A stretch of DNA of 64,000 nucleotides from Streptomyces albogriseolus (GCA_014650475.1 BMVA01000013.1:124001-188000), one strand, 5' to 3'. Positions 25,870 through 34,729 are shown, counted from the first letter of the stretch. The notes: generated from the sequence alone by a model not told the origin. Made by a program: numbers and translations.

Positions 25870-26463
25870 TCAGGGTCGACCGGCCCGCCTGATCAGCAGC
25901 AGGACCAGGAGCACCACGGCTGCGGCCAGAGGCAGGGTGACCGACAGCAGCAGCCAGGCGGACGGCGCGCGGCCCGGTCCGGAGCTCAGCAGGTCGGCGT
26001 GTGCCTGCTGATTCGCCTCCAGTGCCACCAGGAGCACGACACCGGTCGCGACCGCCGCCCCGCGGTTGCGGACCCGGAGGTTCGGCCACCGGCCGCGCAG
26101 TCGGCCGACTGCCTCGCGCCCCAGCACTCCGGCCGCACCCAGTACAAGGAGCAGGCTGAGCGGGTTGTAGCGCCATGCCGTGACGAAGTCCCCGAACATC
26201 GCCGCGTGTACGCCCCGGGTCCCGCCGCACAGCGGGTCCATCACGCCCGCGTGGTGCAGTGGGCTGTGCAAGTCCACCGGCGGCAGCCCGAGGACGGCCA
26301 GCAGCGCACCGGAGGCGAGGCCGACGGCGGCCAGCGGCCCGGCCCACCGGTGTCGGTCGTGCCCCTCCAGATGCACCTGCAACGGCAGCCATCGCCGCCG
26401 GCCCTCCGCCCCAGCCGTCGCCGTGTCACTCATCCCGACGTCCTCCATCGCCTGCGGTCTCAA
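25870..26463 (-). CDS. DUF2752 membrane protein
   Basis: 197 residues, with several possible starts near the N-terminus (Met 1, 6 and 11). Four hydrophobic segments are seen (about 42-60, 98-116, 132-150 and 170-190). MDPLCGGTRGVHAAM fits the C-G-x-T-R core of DUF2752, followed by GDFVTAWRYNP. DUF2752 proteins are small membrane proteins of unknown function. The first Cys of the usual CxxCG motif appears to be absent here (DPLCGG). Confidence 0.72.
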   Translation of the reverse strand: MRPQAMEDVGMSDTATAGAEGRRRWLPLQVHLEGHDRHRWAGPLAAVGLASGALLAVLGLPPVDLHSPLHHAGVMDPLCGGTRGVHAAMFGDFVTAWRYNPLSLLLVLGAAGVLGREAVGRLRGRWPNLRVRNRGAAVATGVVLLVALEANQQAHADLLSSGPGRAPSAWLLLSVTLPLAAAVVLLVLLLIRRAGRP

Positions 26464-26624
26464 GTCGCCGTTTCGGGCCGCCGTCAGGGTGCCTCCGCGC
26501 CCTCATTGTGGACGCTTGGCGGACCGGCCGTGCGCCCGGCGTCGCCCGCCGCGCAGTGAGACGCGGCACGGCAGTGGCCCGGCCGCTCGTCCTACAGCTG
26601 TCGGCATCAGCCGCGCTGGGCGGG

Positions 26625-26714
26625 CTACCGGACATCGGTGCCGGTGAACTGCTGGACTATCAGCAGCCTGACGCATCCGTTGAACGAACGGAACCGCGTG
26701 GCGAGGGACTTCAT
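26625..26714 (-). pseudogene. Truncated MFS exporter (N-terminal 24 codons)
   Basis: A reading frame begins at ATG 26714, overlapping the PLP-enzyme stop by 4 bp, and encodes [20 protein letters not shown] then QQFT before diverging to a stop. The segment matches the start of the MFS protein at 16805 ([11 protein letters not shown]). Everything after the first helix is missing. It shows this copy of the cassette lost its exporter by deletion. Confidence 0.75.
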
Positions 26715-27841
26715 CGCACGGCCTCCTCCGGCACGGTGACGTGGGTGCACCGGGTCCACCGTGCGACCGTGCGCTCGCCGGGGTGGGCGATCGCGTCCGG
26801 GTCGGTAGCCGAGAAGGTGCCCAGGAGGTCGTGGGCGCGGCAGTACTCGTCGCTGTAGACGGTGTTCCAGTAGCGGTGCACGCCGTCGGGGAAGACTGCG
26901 GCGATCCGGGTGCGCTCGGGCTCGGTGCGGGCCAGCCAGCCCGCGACCAGGGCGACCGCGCCCACGCTCCAGCCGCCGCTGGCGTAGTGGCCGCGGGCCA
27001 GTTGGCGGCAGGTCCACACGGCCTCGCCCGGTGCCACCCAGTGAACCTCGTCGAAGGCCGTGTGGTCGACGTTGCCGGGGTGGATGCTGCTGCCCAGGCC
27101 GCGCATGAGGCGCGGTCCCGCGGGCTGGCCGAAGACCGTGGAGTTGACCGAGTCGACGCCGACGAGCTTCAGTTCCGGGTTGAAGGTGCGCAGGGTGCGG
27201 GCGATGCCGGCCGAGTGGCCGCCGGTGCCGACTGCCGCGACCAGGACGTCGATCCGGCCGAGCTGGACCATCAGTTCGAGGGCGAGCGGGGCGTAGGCGG
27301 CGACGTTGTCGGGGTTGTTGTACTGGTCGGGGCACCAGGCCGACGGCGTACGGGCGAGCAGTTCGCGTACGCGCTGCCGGCGGGCTTCCTGCCAGCCGCC
27401 CACGGGGTGGGGCTCGGTGACGATGTCCACGTGCGCGCCCAAGGCCCGCAGTTGGTGCACCATCAGCGGCTCCATGCCGGGGTCGGTGACCAGGGTGACC
27501 GGGTGGCCGTAGGTGATGCCGGCCAGGGCGAGGCCGAGGCCGAGGGTGCCGCTGGTGGACTCGATGACGGGCGCGCCCGGTGCCAGGTCGCCGCGTTTGC
27601 GGGCGGTGGCGACCATGTGCAGGCCCGGGCGGTCTTTGATGCCGCCGGGGTTGGCGCCCTCCAGCTTTGCCCAGAAGCCGCGTCCCGGAGGGTTGAGGGG
27701 TTCCCCCACCCACAGGACGGGGGTGTTGCCGACCATGCCAGCAGGGGAGCGGCGCGGGGCCCCGGCCGGTTGGGGGACTTCGTGTGCCGCGAGGAACGAG
27801 GTGATGTCGCGCGAGGAGATGCCGCGCAGGGCCGTGCTCAT
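26711..27841 (-). CDS. Cysteine synthase-like PLP enzyme (copy 2)
   Basis: 376 residues from ATG 27841 with GGAAGGA upstream. It shares the key features of the enzyme at 15603: Lys69 in [35 protein letters not shown] and a conserved stretch [20 protein letters not shown]. It lacks the acidic tail of copy 1 and has a different N-terminal 30 residues. The shared, unusual loop (Thr in place of Asn in SGNTG) suggests both copies use the same non-standard substrate. The downstream MFS gene is truncated, so export may depend on copy 1. Confidence 0.85.
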   Translation of the reverse strand: MSTALRGISSRDITSFLAAHEVPQPAGAPRRSPAGMVGNTPVLWVGEPLNPPGRGFWAKLEGANPGGIKDRPGLHMVATARKRGDLAPGAPVIESTSGTLGLGLALAGITYGHPVTLVTDPGMEPLMVHQLRALGAHVDIVTEPHPVGGWQEARRQRVRELLARTPSAWCPDQYNNPDNVAAYAPLALELMVQLGRIDVLVAAVGTGGHSAGIARTLRTFNPELKLVGVDSVNSTVFGQPAGPRLMRGLGSSIHPGNVDHTAFDEVHWVAPGEAVWTCRQLARGHYASGGWSVGAVALVAGWLARTEPERTRIAAVFPDGVHRYWNTVYSDEYCRAHDLLGTFSATDPDAIAHPGERTVARWTRCTHVTVPEEAVR

Positions 27842-27938
27842 GAGTGGTCCTTCCGCGGCCCGCTCATGGCGGGGCCGCACGTCCGTGCCGTCCGTGGGGG
27901 GTGCCGGAACGCCCGGCGGAGACGCCGGGCGGGCACGG

Positions 27939-28403
27939 TCACGTACGGCTGACGCAGACCAGTTGCAGCAGAGTGAGGCCGGAGGACCCGGGAGCGCGGG
28001 ACCCTTCCCCGGGCCCCGGGGGAGCCCCGGACGCCGTCGGGTCCTCCGGGCGGCGGCCCAGCGAGAGGAGCGCGAGGAACGGGAACGCCAGGAGCATCGA
28101 CCCGCTCGCCGCGCGGAGGTCCGCGGGCAGGTCCGCCGGATCGCAGCACAGGTCGGCGTCCTGCCCCGGATGCTCGTCGGCCCAGCCGACCGGGGAACAG
28201 GCGGGTCCGGCAGCGAGGGTCCCGTGGGTGTGCGCCCCGTGCTTCCCGTGCGTTGGCGAGGCGGCCGACACCGCGGGACCGTGGTCCTCCGCGGCGTGCA
28301 CGGCGCACGCCACCAGATGGGCCGTGAGCGTCAGCACCAGGCCCACCAGGAGGACGAGGGCCGGCTTGCGCGACGCCGCGCGGCCGACGGATCCCTGCGG
28401 CAT
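27939..28403 (-). CDS. His/Cys-rich membrane protein upstream of PLP enzyme copy 2
   Basis: 154 residues from ATG 28403; an upstream GTG at 28439 would include the inverted repeat in the coding region. A helix (about 14-33, [20 protein letters not shown]) is followed by [21 protein letters not shown], a second hydrophobic segment (about 100-112) and the tail [12 protein letters not shown]. It occupies the same place as the His-rich gene at 15040 in the other cassette: first of three genes ahead of PLP enzyme and MFS. Function unknown; metal contact likely. Confidence 0.68.
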   Translation of the reverse strand: MPQGSVGRAASRKPALVLLVGLVLTLTAHLVACAVHAAEDHGPAVSAASPTHGKHGAHTHGTLAAGPACSPVGWADEHPGQDADLCCDPADLPADLRAASGSMLLAFPFLALLSLGRRPEDPTASGAPPGPGEGSRAPGSSGLTLLQLVCVSRT

Positions 28404-28406
28404 GCC

Positions 28407-28436
28407 ACTGATCGTAACTGGAATGTCACGATCAGT
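28407..28436. promoter_or_regulatory. Perfect inverted repeat, candidate operator
   Basis: ACTGATCGT (28407-28415) and ACGATCAGT (28428-28436) are perfect 9-bp arms with a 12-bp spacer, immediately upstream of the His-rich gene start at 28403. Centre-to-centre spacing of two turns fits a dimeric repressor. No regulator gene is adjacent. Confidence 0.5.
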
Positions 28437-28582
28437 CACCTTTTATGCATCTTCGAGTGAAGAGTTCGCTCCTGCCGTGACTCCACCCCGTGTGCTACGA
28501 AGGCGTTTAGCGCAGGGCTGGGGGTGAGGATGTCGGGCAGGCGCGACGGGCCGACCGCGCGCGGCTGTTCGCGTGGGCGTGA

Positions 28583-29821
28583 TCAGGTGCAGCTTCGCAC
28601 CGCGCGGGCCAGGGCGGCGACCTCCTCCTCCGTGTTGTAGTAGTGCACCGACGCCCTGACGACCTCCCCGAGGCCGCGGTCGTCCATGTCCAGCCGGGTG
28701 GAGGCCGTCCGGGACACGCTGACGTTGATCCCCTGTGCGGCCAGGGTTGTCCTGACCCGGTCCGCCGCCACGCCGTCCAGCGTGAATGTGGTGATGCCAC
28801 AGCGCCGTACGCCCAGGTCCCGGACGTTGACGCCGGGGATCTCGGCGAGCCGTTCCCGGAGCGTCCCGGCGAGGCGGGTCACGCGTGCCTGGATCCTCGG
28901 CAGGCCCCACCCCAGGGCATGGTCGATGGCGGCGCCGAGGCCGAGCTGGGCGGCGTAGTTGGCCTCCCAGGTCTCGAACCGGCGTGCGTCCGGCCGCATT
29001 TCGTACCGGTCGCGCGCGGTCCAGGTGGCGGCGTGCAGGTCGAGCACGGGCGGGACCAACTGGTCGAGTACGTCCTTGCGCACGTAGAGCAGCCCGGTCC
29101 CGCGTGGTCCGCGCAGGTACTTGCGGCCGGTGGTGGAGAGCATGTCGCAGCCGATCTCCCCTACGTCGACGGCGAGTTGGCCCACCGACTGGCAGGCGTC
29201 CAGGAGATACAGCGCGCCCGCCTCACGGGCGATCTTCCCCACCTCGGCGGCGGGGTTCACGAGCCCTCCGTTGGTGGGGACATGGGTCAGCGAGATGACC
29301 CGTACCCGCTCGTCCACCGCCGCGCTCAGGGCGTCGACCGAGATCTGGCCGTGCTCGTCGTTGGGGACGACGTCGACCTGGACGCCGTACCGCTCGGCGA
29401 CCTGGAGATAGGCGATGAAGTTGCTGCCGTACTCGGCCATGCTGGTCAGGACGCGGTCCCCGGGACGGAACGGGATGCCGTAGAAGGCCATGTCCCAGGC
29501 CCGGGTGGCGTTGTCGACCAGGGCGATCTCGTCGCGGCCGCAACCGAGGAGCCGCGCCGCAGAGTCGTACACCGCCTCGATGCGCTCAGCGGCGTGGGCG
29601 GCCGCCTCGTAGCCGCCCATGTCCGCCTCCAGGCGCAGGTGGTGTACGGACGCGTCGATGACCTGCCGGGGCATCAGGGCGGCGCCGGCGTTGTTGAAAT
29701 GGGCCACCTTGGCGCATCCCGGGGTGTCGGCGCGGGCCCGGGCGACCTCCCCGGATGTGAAGTCCCTGTTCTCCTCGGCCTGCCTGTCTTCTCGCGTGTC
29801 CGTCAACTCGCCCGCTCCCAT
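28583..29821 (-). CDS. Class V PLP aminotransferase/lyase
   Basis: 412 residues. Fold-type I, class V. The Schiff-base Lys234 lies in [15 protein letters not shown], the PLP-pyridine Asp208 in [11 protein letters not shown], and NNAGAALMP is the N-terminal substrate loop. It lacks the active-site cysteine loop of cysteine desulfurases and resembles isopenicillin-N-epimerase/EgtE-like members, which often break C-S bonds. It is the last gene of an ABC transporter operon; its start overlaps the ATPase 3' end by 19 bp. Together they suggest uptake and breakdown of a sulfur-containing or related amino acid. Confidence 0.86.
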   Translation of the reverse strand: MGAGELTDTREDRQAEENRDFTSGEVARARADTPGCAKVAHFNNAGAALMPRQVIDASVHHLRLEADMGGYEAAAHAAERIEAVYDSAARLLGCGRDEIALVDNATRAWDMAFYGIPFRPGDRVLTSMAEYGSNFIAYLQVAERYGVQVDVVPNDEHGQISVDALSAAVDERVRVISLTHVPTNGGLVNPAAEVGKIAREAGALYLLDACQSVGQLAVDVGEIGCDMLSTTGRKYLRGPRGTGLLYVRKDVLDQLVPPVLDLHAATWTARDRYEMRPDARRFETWEANYAAQLGLGAAIDHALGWGLPRIQARVTRLAGTLRERLAEIPGVNVRDLGVRRCGITTFTLDGVAADRVRTTLAAQGINVSVSRTASTRLDMDDRGLGEVVRASVHYYNTEEEVAALARAVRSCT

Positions 29822-30663
29822 CGTGTCGGCTTGTCCGGGCCCTCGTCGTCGGCCCCTTCCTCGGGCAGGTCGTGTGCGACCAGGCGGAGGAACGCCTGCG
29901 CCCGCGGGTGGGCCGGACGGCTCAGGAACTCCCGGGGCGGTCCTTCTTCGAGAACGACGCCGCCGTCCATGAAGACCACCCGGTCCGACACCTCCCGCGC
30001 GAACTCGACCTCGTGCGTGACGACGACCATGGTCATGCCGTCGCGCGCGAGTTCGCGCATCACCTGAAGGACCTCGGCGTGCAGTTCGGGATCGAGCGCC
30101 GAGGTCGGCTCGTCGAAGAGGACGACCTCCGGCTCCATGGCCAGCGCCCGGGCGATGGCGACCCGCTGCTTCTGGCCGCCCGACAGCCGCGCCGGGTACT
30201 CGGCGGCCTTGTCGGCCAGGCCGACCCGGTCGAGCAGTCGCCGGGCGAGCGCCTCCGCGTCGGCCCTGGGCATACGCCGTACCGACAGGGGCCCTTCGGC
30301 CACGTTGCCCAGGGCGGTCAGGTGGGGGAAGAGGTTGAACTGCTGGAACACCATGGCCGTACGGTGCCGGATCTCCCTCACCTGCCGGGCGCGTTCACGC
30401 CGGCGCGCCCGGTCGCCGCACTCCACCGAGCAGCCGCAGACGGCGACGGTGCCGGCGTCGGGCTCCTCCAGCAGGTTCATGCAGCGGATGAGTGTGGTCT
30501 TCCCGGAGCCGGAGGGCCCCATCACCACGACCACCTCCCCGCGGGCCACGGTGAGATCGACGCCCTTGAGCACCTCCAGCGCGCCGAATCGCTTTTGAAG
30601 GCCGCGTATGTGTATCGGGCTGTCCGTCCGGCCCGGTGTGCCGGGCTGGTCCGTCGTGTTCAT
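29803..30663 (-). CDS. Polar amino acid ABC transporter ATPase
   Basis: 286 residues from ATG 30663, overlapping the permease stop by 4 bp. Walker A is GPSGSGKT (49-56), the signature [15 protein letters not shown] lies near 165, and Walker B with the following residues is [11 protein letters not shown]. It is of the GlnQ/HisP type. An insert around 78-95 ([16 protein letters not shown]) is longer than usual. It powers import by the permease at 30660 with the binding protein at 31328. The C-terminus extends about 20 charged residues past the family end. Confidence 0.93.
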   Translation of the reverse strand: MNTTDQPGTPGRTDSPIHIRGLQKRFGALEVLKGVDLTVARGEVVVVMGPSGSGKTTLIRCMNLLEEPDAGTVAVCGCSVECGDRARRRERARQVREIRHRTAMVFQQFNLFPHLTALGNVAEGPLSVRRMPRADAEALARRLLDRVGLADKAAEYPARLSGGQKQRVAIARALAMEPEVVLFDEPTSALDPELHAEVLQVMRELARDGMTMVVVTHEVEFAREVSDRVVFMDGGVVLEEGPPREFLSRPAHPRAQAFLRLVAHDLPEEGADDEGPDKPTRWERAS

Positions 30664-31307
30664 GCGTAGGCCCTCCCCAGTCGGCGCTCCAGGGCGCCCT
30701 GGCCCAGCGAGAGCGCGGTGTTGATCAGCCAGTAGGCCGCGGCGGCCACGAGGAACGCCTCCATGTAGCGGAAGGTGGAACTGCCGATGGTCTCGGCCGC
30801 CCGGGTGAGTTCGACGACGGTCACCGCGGAGGCCAGCGAGGTGTCCTTCATCAGCGCGATGAATCGGCTGCCGATGGGCGGCAGCGCGACCCGGATCGCC
30901 TGGGGGGCGACGATCCGCCGGAGCATTCGCCAGTACGGCATGCCCATCGAGTGGGCCGCCTCCCACTGGCCGCGGTCGACGGCGATGATCCCGGCGCGGA
31001 AGTTCTCGCTGAGGTACGCCGCGGCGTACAGCGTGAGGGCGAGGATCGCCGAGGGGATCGGCTCGATCAGGATGCCGAGCTGCGGAAGGCCGTAGTAGAC
31101 GAGCATGATCTGGATCAGCAGCGGTGTGCCGCGGAACACCGACACGTAGGCGATGGCGAGGCCCTTGAGCAGTCGGAACCGGGAGATCCTGGCCAGCCCG
31201 ACGAGGGCGCCGAGGATGCAGCCGAGCACGAACGACACCACGCCGAGCAGGAGCGTGACGCCCATCGCGCGCAGGAGGTCGGGGAAGTCGCGGACGATCA
31301 GATCCAT
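30660..31307 (-). CDS. Polar amino acid ABC transporter permease
   Basis: 215 residues from ATG 31307, with GAGGAGAAC upstream. About five membrane helices. The HisM/GlnP-type EAA loop is seen as [21 protein letters not shown] (about 131-151), and [10 protein letters not shown] is conserved. The single permease gene would form a homodimer. It forms an operon with the binding protein (20 bp upstream) and the ATPase (4-bp overlap). Confidence 0.93.
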   Translation of the reverse strand: MDLIVRDFPDLLRAMGVTLLLGVVSFVLGCILGALVGLARISRFRLLKGLAIAYVSVFRGTPLLIQIMLVYYGLPQLGILIEPIPSAILALTLYAAAYLSENFRAGIIAVDRGQWEAAHSMGMPYWRMLRRIVAPQAIRVALPPIGSRFIALMKDTSLASAVTVVELTRAAETIGSSTFRYMEAFLVAAAAYWLINTALSLGQGALERRLGRAYA

Positions 31308-31327
31308 GGCTGTTCTCCTCCCTCCCG

Positions 31328-32167
31328 TCAACCCGCTTGGCCGGCGGGCAGCTTGCGCAGCTCGGCGGCCATGTCGAGGCCGCCGAGCCAGCGGCGCGAG
31401 ATGGCCGACAGCGTGCCGTCGCCGATCATGTCGTTCAGCGCCTTGTCGACCTTCCCCTTGAGGTCCTGCTGGCCCTTGCGGAACGTCATGCCGTTGACCT
31501 CGGTCTCCAGCAGCGCTCCGGTGGCCTTCACCCGCAGGTCGTTCTTGTCGGCGAGGTAGGCGCCCTGGAACTTCGACACGAGCGCGGCGTCGGCCCGGCC
31601 CTGTCCGACGTCCGTCAGGGCGAGCGTGGCGTTCTTGTACGTCTTGATCCGCGCGCCCGGGATCTTCGTACGGGCGTACTCGGCCTGCGTGGTGCCCTCG
31701 GTCACCGCGATCCGTCTGCCCTTCAGGGAGGCGAGCCCGGTGATGGAGGTGTTGCCCGTGCCGACGAAGACGGAGATGCCGTTGACCTCGTACGGACGTG
31801 AGAAGTCGACCTGCTGCCTGCGCTCCGCGGTGATCGTCTGGCCCGAGATGACGATGTCGAACCGGTTGGCCCGCACTCCCTCGATGAAGCTGCCGAAGTC
31901 CGAGCCGACGAACTCGACCTTGCCGATGCCGAGCCGCTTCGCCAGCTCACGGGCCACGTCGACGTCGTAGCCGACCGGTTCGTTGTCGCCGTCAAGGAAG
32001 TTCCACGGCGGGTTGGCCTGGGTGAGGGCGACCCTCAGGGTGCCCTTGGAGCGCGCGTTGTCGAGGGTGCTGTCGCTCGCAGCGGCCGAGCACCCGGTGG
32101 CTGTCACTGCGCCGGTCACGAGCAGTGCCGCGAGTTGGAGACATCGGGAGGTCTGACGGTTGTTCAC
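31328..32167 (-). CDS. Amino acid ABC transporter binding lipoprotein
   Basis: 279 residues from GTG 32167, set by AGGAAGG 9 bp upstream. The lipobox TATGCSA puts the lipid cysteine at 26. It is an SBP family 3 protein with [20 protein letters not shown] and [21 protein letters not shown]. Ligand contacts resemble cystine/polar amino acid binders (FliY/TcyA-like), but specificity cannot be read off. It is the first gene of the operon and is preceded by a highly structured leader and a CsoR-like palindrome. Confidence 0.9.
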   Translation of the reverse strand: MNNRQTSRCLQLAALLVTGAVTATGCSAAASDSTLDNARSKGTLRVALTQANPPWNFLDGDNEPVGYDVDVARELAKRLGIGKVEFVGSDFGSFIEGVRANRFDIVISGQTITAERRQQVDFSRPYEVNGISVFVGTGNTSITGLASLKGRRIAVTEGTTQAEYARTKIPGARIKTYKNATLALTDVGQGRADAALVSKFQGAYLADKNDLRVKATGALLETEVNGMTFRKGQQDLKGKVDKALNDMIGDGTLSAISRRWLGGLDMAAELRKLPAGQAG

Positions 32168-32275
32168 AGTCGCGGTCCTTCCTGATCACAGCAGCCCGGG
32201 CCGCTCCAAGCGGGGGCACCGGTCCACGTCGTCTTCGGCGACGCGTGAACCGGGTAGGAAGGTAGAGGGCTGCTG
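32168..32275 (-). promoter_or_regulatory. Structured mRNA leader with anti-Shine-Dalgarno (riboswitch candidate)
   Basis: Outer arms at 32267-32275 and 32189-32197 pair perfectly over 9 bp. They enclose a hairpin (arms 32239-32253 and 32219-32231) and a second hairpin (32209-32213 with 32201-32205). Together these make a three-way junction. The single-stranded joint just inside the outer arm contains CCUUCCU (32262-32256), an exact 7-nt complement of the SD AGGAAGG at 32183-32177. The leader could therefore hide or free the ribosome site of the binding-protein gene. It does not match riboswitch classes I know (SAM, T-box, TPP or cobalamin). Confidence 0.5.
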
Positions 32276-32334
32276 CCGACGGAATTGTGAGGGGCGCATC
32301 GGCAGAGTGCTCCTTACTCGCAGGGAGCGTCAAG

Positions 32335-32349
32335 TACCCCGTGGGGGTA
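32335..32349. promoter_or_regulatory. CsoR-like copper operator
   Basis: TACCCC-GTG-GGGGTA is a perfect 15-bp palindrome of the CsoR type. It lies 168 bp upstream of the ABC operon start (minus) and about 265 bp upstream of the TVP38-type gene (plus). On the minus strand TTGACG (32334-32329) follows it directly, so it may cover the operon promoter. Confidence 0.6.
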
Positions 32350-32613
32350 TTTACTTCAGGGAAACCGGCGTTTCGAGCGCGTGTCCGCCGGACGGTCGGC
32401 GTGGGCGGCCCCGATCGGTGGCGAGGATACGAGCGGTCCGGCGGTCGGCCCGGGCGAGAGCCGGCGGTGACCGTCCTGCCGTACGGGGTGGCCCGCTACC
32501 TGTCCTCGCTCGTACTCGGGCCTGGTCTCGCGCCCGTGACCGTCGGCACGCTGGGGGCGTGAAGGGCGGATCGTGGGCCGACCGGGTGAAGACCTCGTAG
32601 GTACACTCGGCGC

Positions 32614-33285
32614 GTGCGTATGACACCGGCCGCTCGGCTGGCTCTGCTTCTCATGGTCCTGGCGGCAGCGGCCGGTTCCCTGTTTCTGTGGAATCCCCGG
32701 CGGCTCCTCACTCAGGGGCTGCTCGCGCCGGACGTTCCCGCGGTCTGGGCAGGGCTCGGCTTCGTACTCGTGTTCGCGATCGGCACCCTGGCCTTCTTCC
32801 CCAAGCCGGTGCTGAACATCGCGGCCGGGGTCTTCTTCGGCATCCCCGCAGGGTTGGTGCTCGCGGTGGCGGGGACGACTCTCGGCGCGGTCCTGGCGTT
32901 CGCGCTCGGTCGGGGGCTGGGCCGTGAGGCGCTTCAGCCGTTCCTCAGGGGAAAGGTGCTGGGGGCGCTGGACCGGCGGCTCACCGAGCAGGGGTTCCGA
33001 AGCGTCTTCCTGCTGCGCGTCGTGCCGGGCGTTCCCTTCCAGGCGGTGAACTTCGCGGCGGCCTTCTCCGGTGTGCGGCTGCACTCCTTCGCCGCCGCGA
33101 CGGCACTGGGTGTGCTGCCCGGGACGGCGGCCTACGTCGTCGCCGGGTCCTCGGCCTCGTCGCCGACCTCGCCGGCGTTCCTGATCTCGGCCGGTGTCAT
33201 GGTCGCGCTCGCAGTACTGACCTTCGGCTCCATGTGGCGGTCCCGGCGGGCGATCACCGCGCCCACGGCTCATGGGGTGGCCTGA
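32614..33285 (+). CDS. TVP38/TMEM64-family (VTT domain) membrane protein
   Basis: 223 residues from GTG 32614; ATG 32620 is an alternative. Six hydrophobic segments. The VTT core reads LNIAAGVFFG and then LLRVVPGVPFQAVNFAAAF and GVLPGTAAYVVAG, the family signature. TVP38/DedA-like proteins are lipid scramblases or membrane-homeostasis factors, and bacterial members sometimes neighbour metal or mercury genes. It is the first plus-strand gene after the CsoR-like palindrome at 32335. Transport function not established. Confidence 0.88.
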   Translation: MRMTPAARLALLLMVLAAAAGSLFLWNPRRLLTQGLLAPDVPAVWAGLGFVLVFAIGTLAFFPKPVLNIAAGVFFGIPAGLVLAVAGTTLGAVLAFALGRGLGREALQPFLRGKVLGALDRRLTEQGFRSVFLLRVVPGVPFQAVNFAAAFSGVRLHSFAAATALGVLPGTAAYVVAGSSASSPTSPAFLISAGVMVALAVLTFGSMWRSRRAITAPTAHGVA

Positions 33286-33664
33286 CGGGGCTGATCGGTT
33301 GGTCGCCGCGACGTCCGCCTCGAGAGTCCAGGGGACCCGGTTCCGGCGAACCAGAGGATCCGGTGGCCGGCCGAGTCGTCGGGGCCCGTTCGCGCCGCTG
33401 TCGTGGACAGCCGGGGTCGCGCTGGGGTGGACCGCCGCCCGCGCAGTCGCTGGTCCGATCTGCGTCTTGCGCATCGCGCCGCAGCGAGCGCAGCTGGACA
33501 CAGCGTCCTGACGACCTCAGTTCCTATACGCCTTAGTACCTAAGTCACATAGGATGTGAGTGTTGACTGCCATCGTTCGCACAGAAGCGCGGAGATGACT
33601 GAGCCGCCGCGCGGTACGGCCTGCGCCGACAGGCCACACCGTTCGCGCCGAAGGGAGAAGCCTG
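33286..33664. other. Intergenic stretch with palindromic motif
   Basis: No supportable gene. CTTAGTACCTAAG at 33532-33544 is a perfect palindrome with 5-bp arms, unusually AT-rich for this DNA, and related to TTAGTA motifs near other promoters. TTGACT at 33562 could be a -35 element for the small membrane gene at 33665. Confidence 0.4.
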
Positions 33665-33907
33665 ATGAGTCAGTTGCTCACCGTCCTGCCCCTGCTGGCC
33701 TGCCCGCTGGGCATGGGCCTCATGATGTGGTTCATGAGCCGGTCCGGCCGCCGCCAGGCCGAGACCTACACGGCGGAGGGCACAACAGCGTCGGCCCCGA
33801 GTGATCCGCGACGCAAGGAGCTGGAGGCGCTGCGCGCCGAGGTCGAGGAGCTGCGGGCCGAGGTCGGCCATCGGCCTGACGTCCCGGTTCGGGAGCGGAC
33901 ACTGTGA
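33665..33907 (+). CDS. Small membrane protein, paralogue of 11276-11482
   Basis: 80 residues from ATG 33665, GGGAGAAG upstream. One membrane helix (about 4-26, LLTVLPLLACPLGMGLMMWF) is followed by a Lys/Glu/Arg amphipathic helix (about 50-68, RRKELEALRAEVEELRAEV) that could form a coiled coil. The helix and layout match the protein at 11276. Stop and next start overlap by 4 bp (GTGA), so it is cotranscribed with 33904. Confidence 0.72.
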   Translation: MSQLLTVLPLLACPLGMGLMMWFMSRSGRRQAETYTAEGTTASAPSDPRRKELEALRAEVEELRAEVGHRPDVPVRERTL

Positions 33908-34185
33908 GCGGCTACGCGCTGCCCCTCCTCCTCGCCGTGGCGTCGGCGGCGATGATGTATTTCTGCTGCGTGCGGCCGATGCGCCGGGGTGCCGCCGGGC
34001 ACGCGGGCCCGGATCGGCAGGCCGCGGCGCGATCGTGCTGCGGGGCGCCGGGCGCACAGTCGGCCCCGGACACGGACGTCGACGCCGAGATCAAGCGACT
34101 GCGGGAAGAGGCCCGGCTGCTGCGTCACGAGGCGGATCTGCGCTCCGACGACACCGGGCAGCCCGTGAAGGATGAGATCCGCTGA
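33904..34185 (+). CDS. Small Cys-rich membrane protein
   Basis: 93 residues from GTG 33904. One helix (about 5-22, LPLLLAVASAAMMYFCCV) ends in a Cys-Cys pair, followed by PMRRG, another Cys pair (ARSCCGAPG) and an amphipathic charged tail (AEIKRLREEARLLRHEAD). The layout mirrors the preceding protein: helix plus coiled coil. Two CC pairs suggest metal or thiol chemistry. It is translationally coupled to the upstream gene. Function unknown. Confidence 0.68.
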   Translation: MSGYALPLLLAVASAAMMYFCCVRPMRRGAAGHAGPDRQAAARSCCGAPGAQSAPDTDVDAEIKRLREEARLLRHEADLRSDDTGQPVKDEIR

Positions 34186-34725
34186 CCAGATCGCTCCTTC
34201 CCGTACGGCGTCCCGACGCCGTCTCCCGCCCCGTGGGCGCGTCGGGACGGCACGTGTGCGCCGTCGGCGTGCTGGGGGCCGCGACCTTCACCGCTTGCGG
34301 TGCTGCCAAGGGCTCGCAGCAGAGCAGAGGCATTCCCGCGGCGGCGACCGGCGCCTCGGTGTCCCGCTACTTCCCGTCGGCGAGGCGCAGGCTCACTCCC
34401 GCCCTGTCCGGCACCACGCTCACCGGGCGTCCGTGCTCGCGCTCCAGCGCGGCTACGGCATCACGTATCCGAGCATCTTCGGCCCCGGACGGCCGTACCC
34501 TGCCGGCTTCCGGTGCATGGCCCCGAGAGCCCTCCCCACCGCCTACGTACTCGACCGCTCCGGAAAGGTGGCCGCGTTCTCCTTCGGCCCCCTGACATTC
34601 AGGGACTTCTTCCCGATCATCCAGTGCGTCGCCGCCGGGAGGCGGCGACCGTCCAACCCGGCGGGATGTACGCGGGCCGCCCGCGCCGACTGTCTCCGCC
34701 CTCACGACCCCTGCGAAGGAAGCAC
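34186..34725 (+). pseudogene. Degenerate TlpA/ResA-type redoxin lipoprotein
   Basis: In one frame a lipoprotein start (GVLGAATFTACGAAKGS) leads to LTPALSGTTLTG. After a frame change comes LALQRGYGITYPSIFGPG and later ALPTAYVLDRSGKVAAFSFG. Both parts are typical of thioredoxin-fold lipoproteins. The segment between them, which should hold the CxxC active site, is missing, apparently by deletion at about 34430. No continuous frame exists, so it is a broken redoxin gene. Confidence 0.65.
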
Positions 34726-34729
34726 GATC

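Noticed and set aside
32168..32330. T-box or SAM riboswitch in front of the ABC operon
   Set aside because: The structured leader lacks the T-box UGGN bulge sequence and SAM-I/SAM-IV core motifs, so it was kept as an unclassified element.
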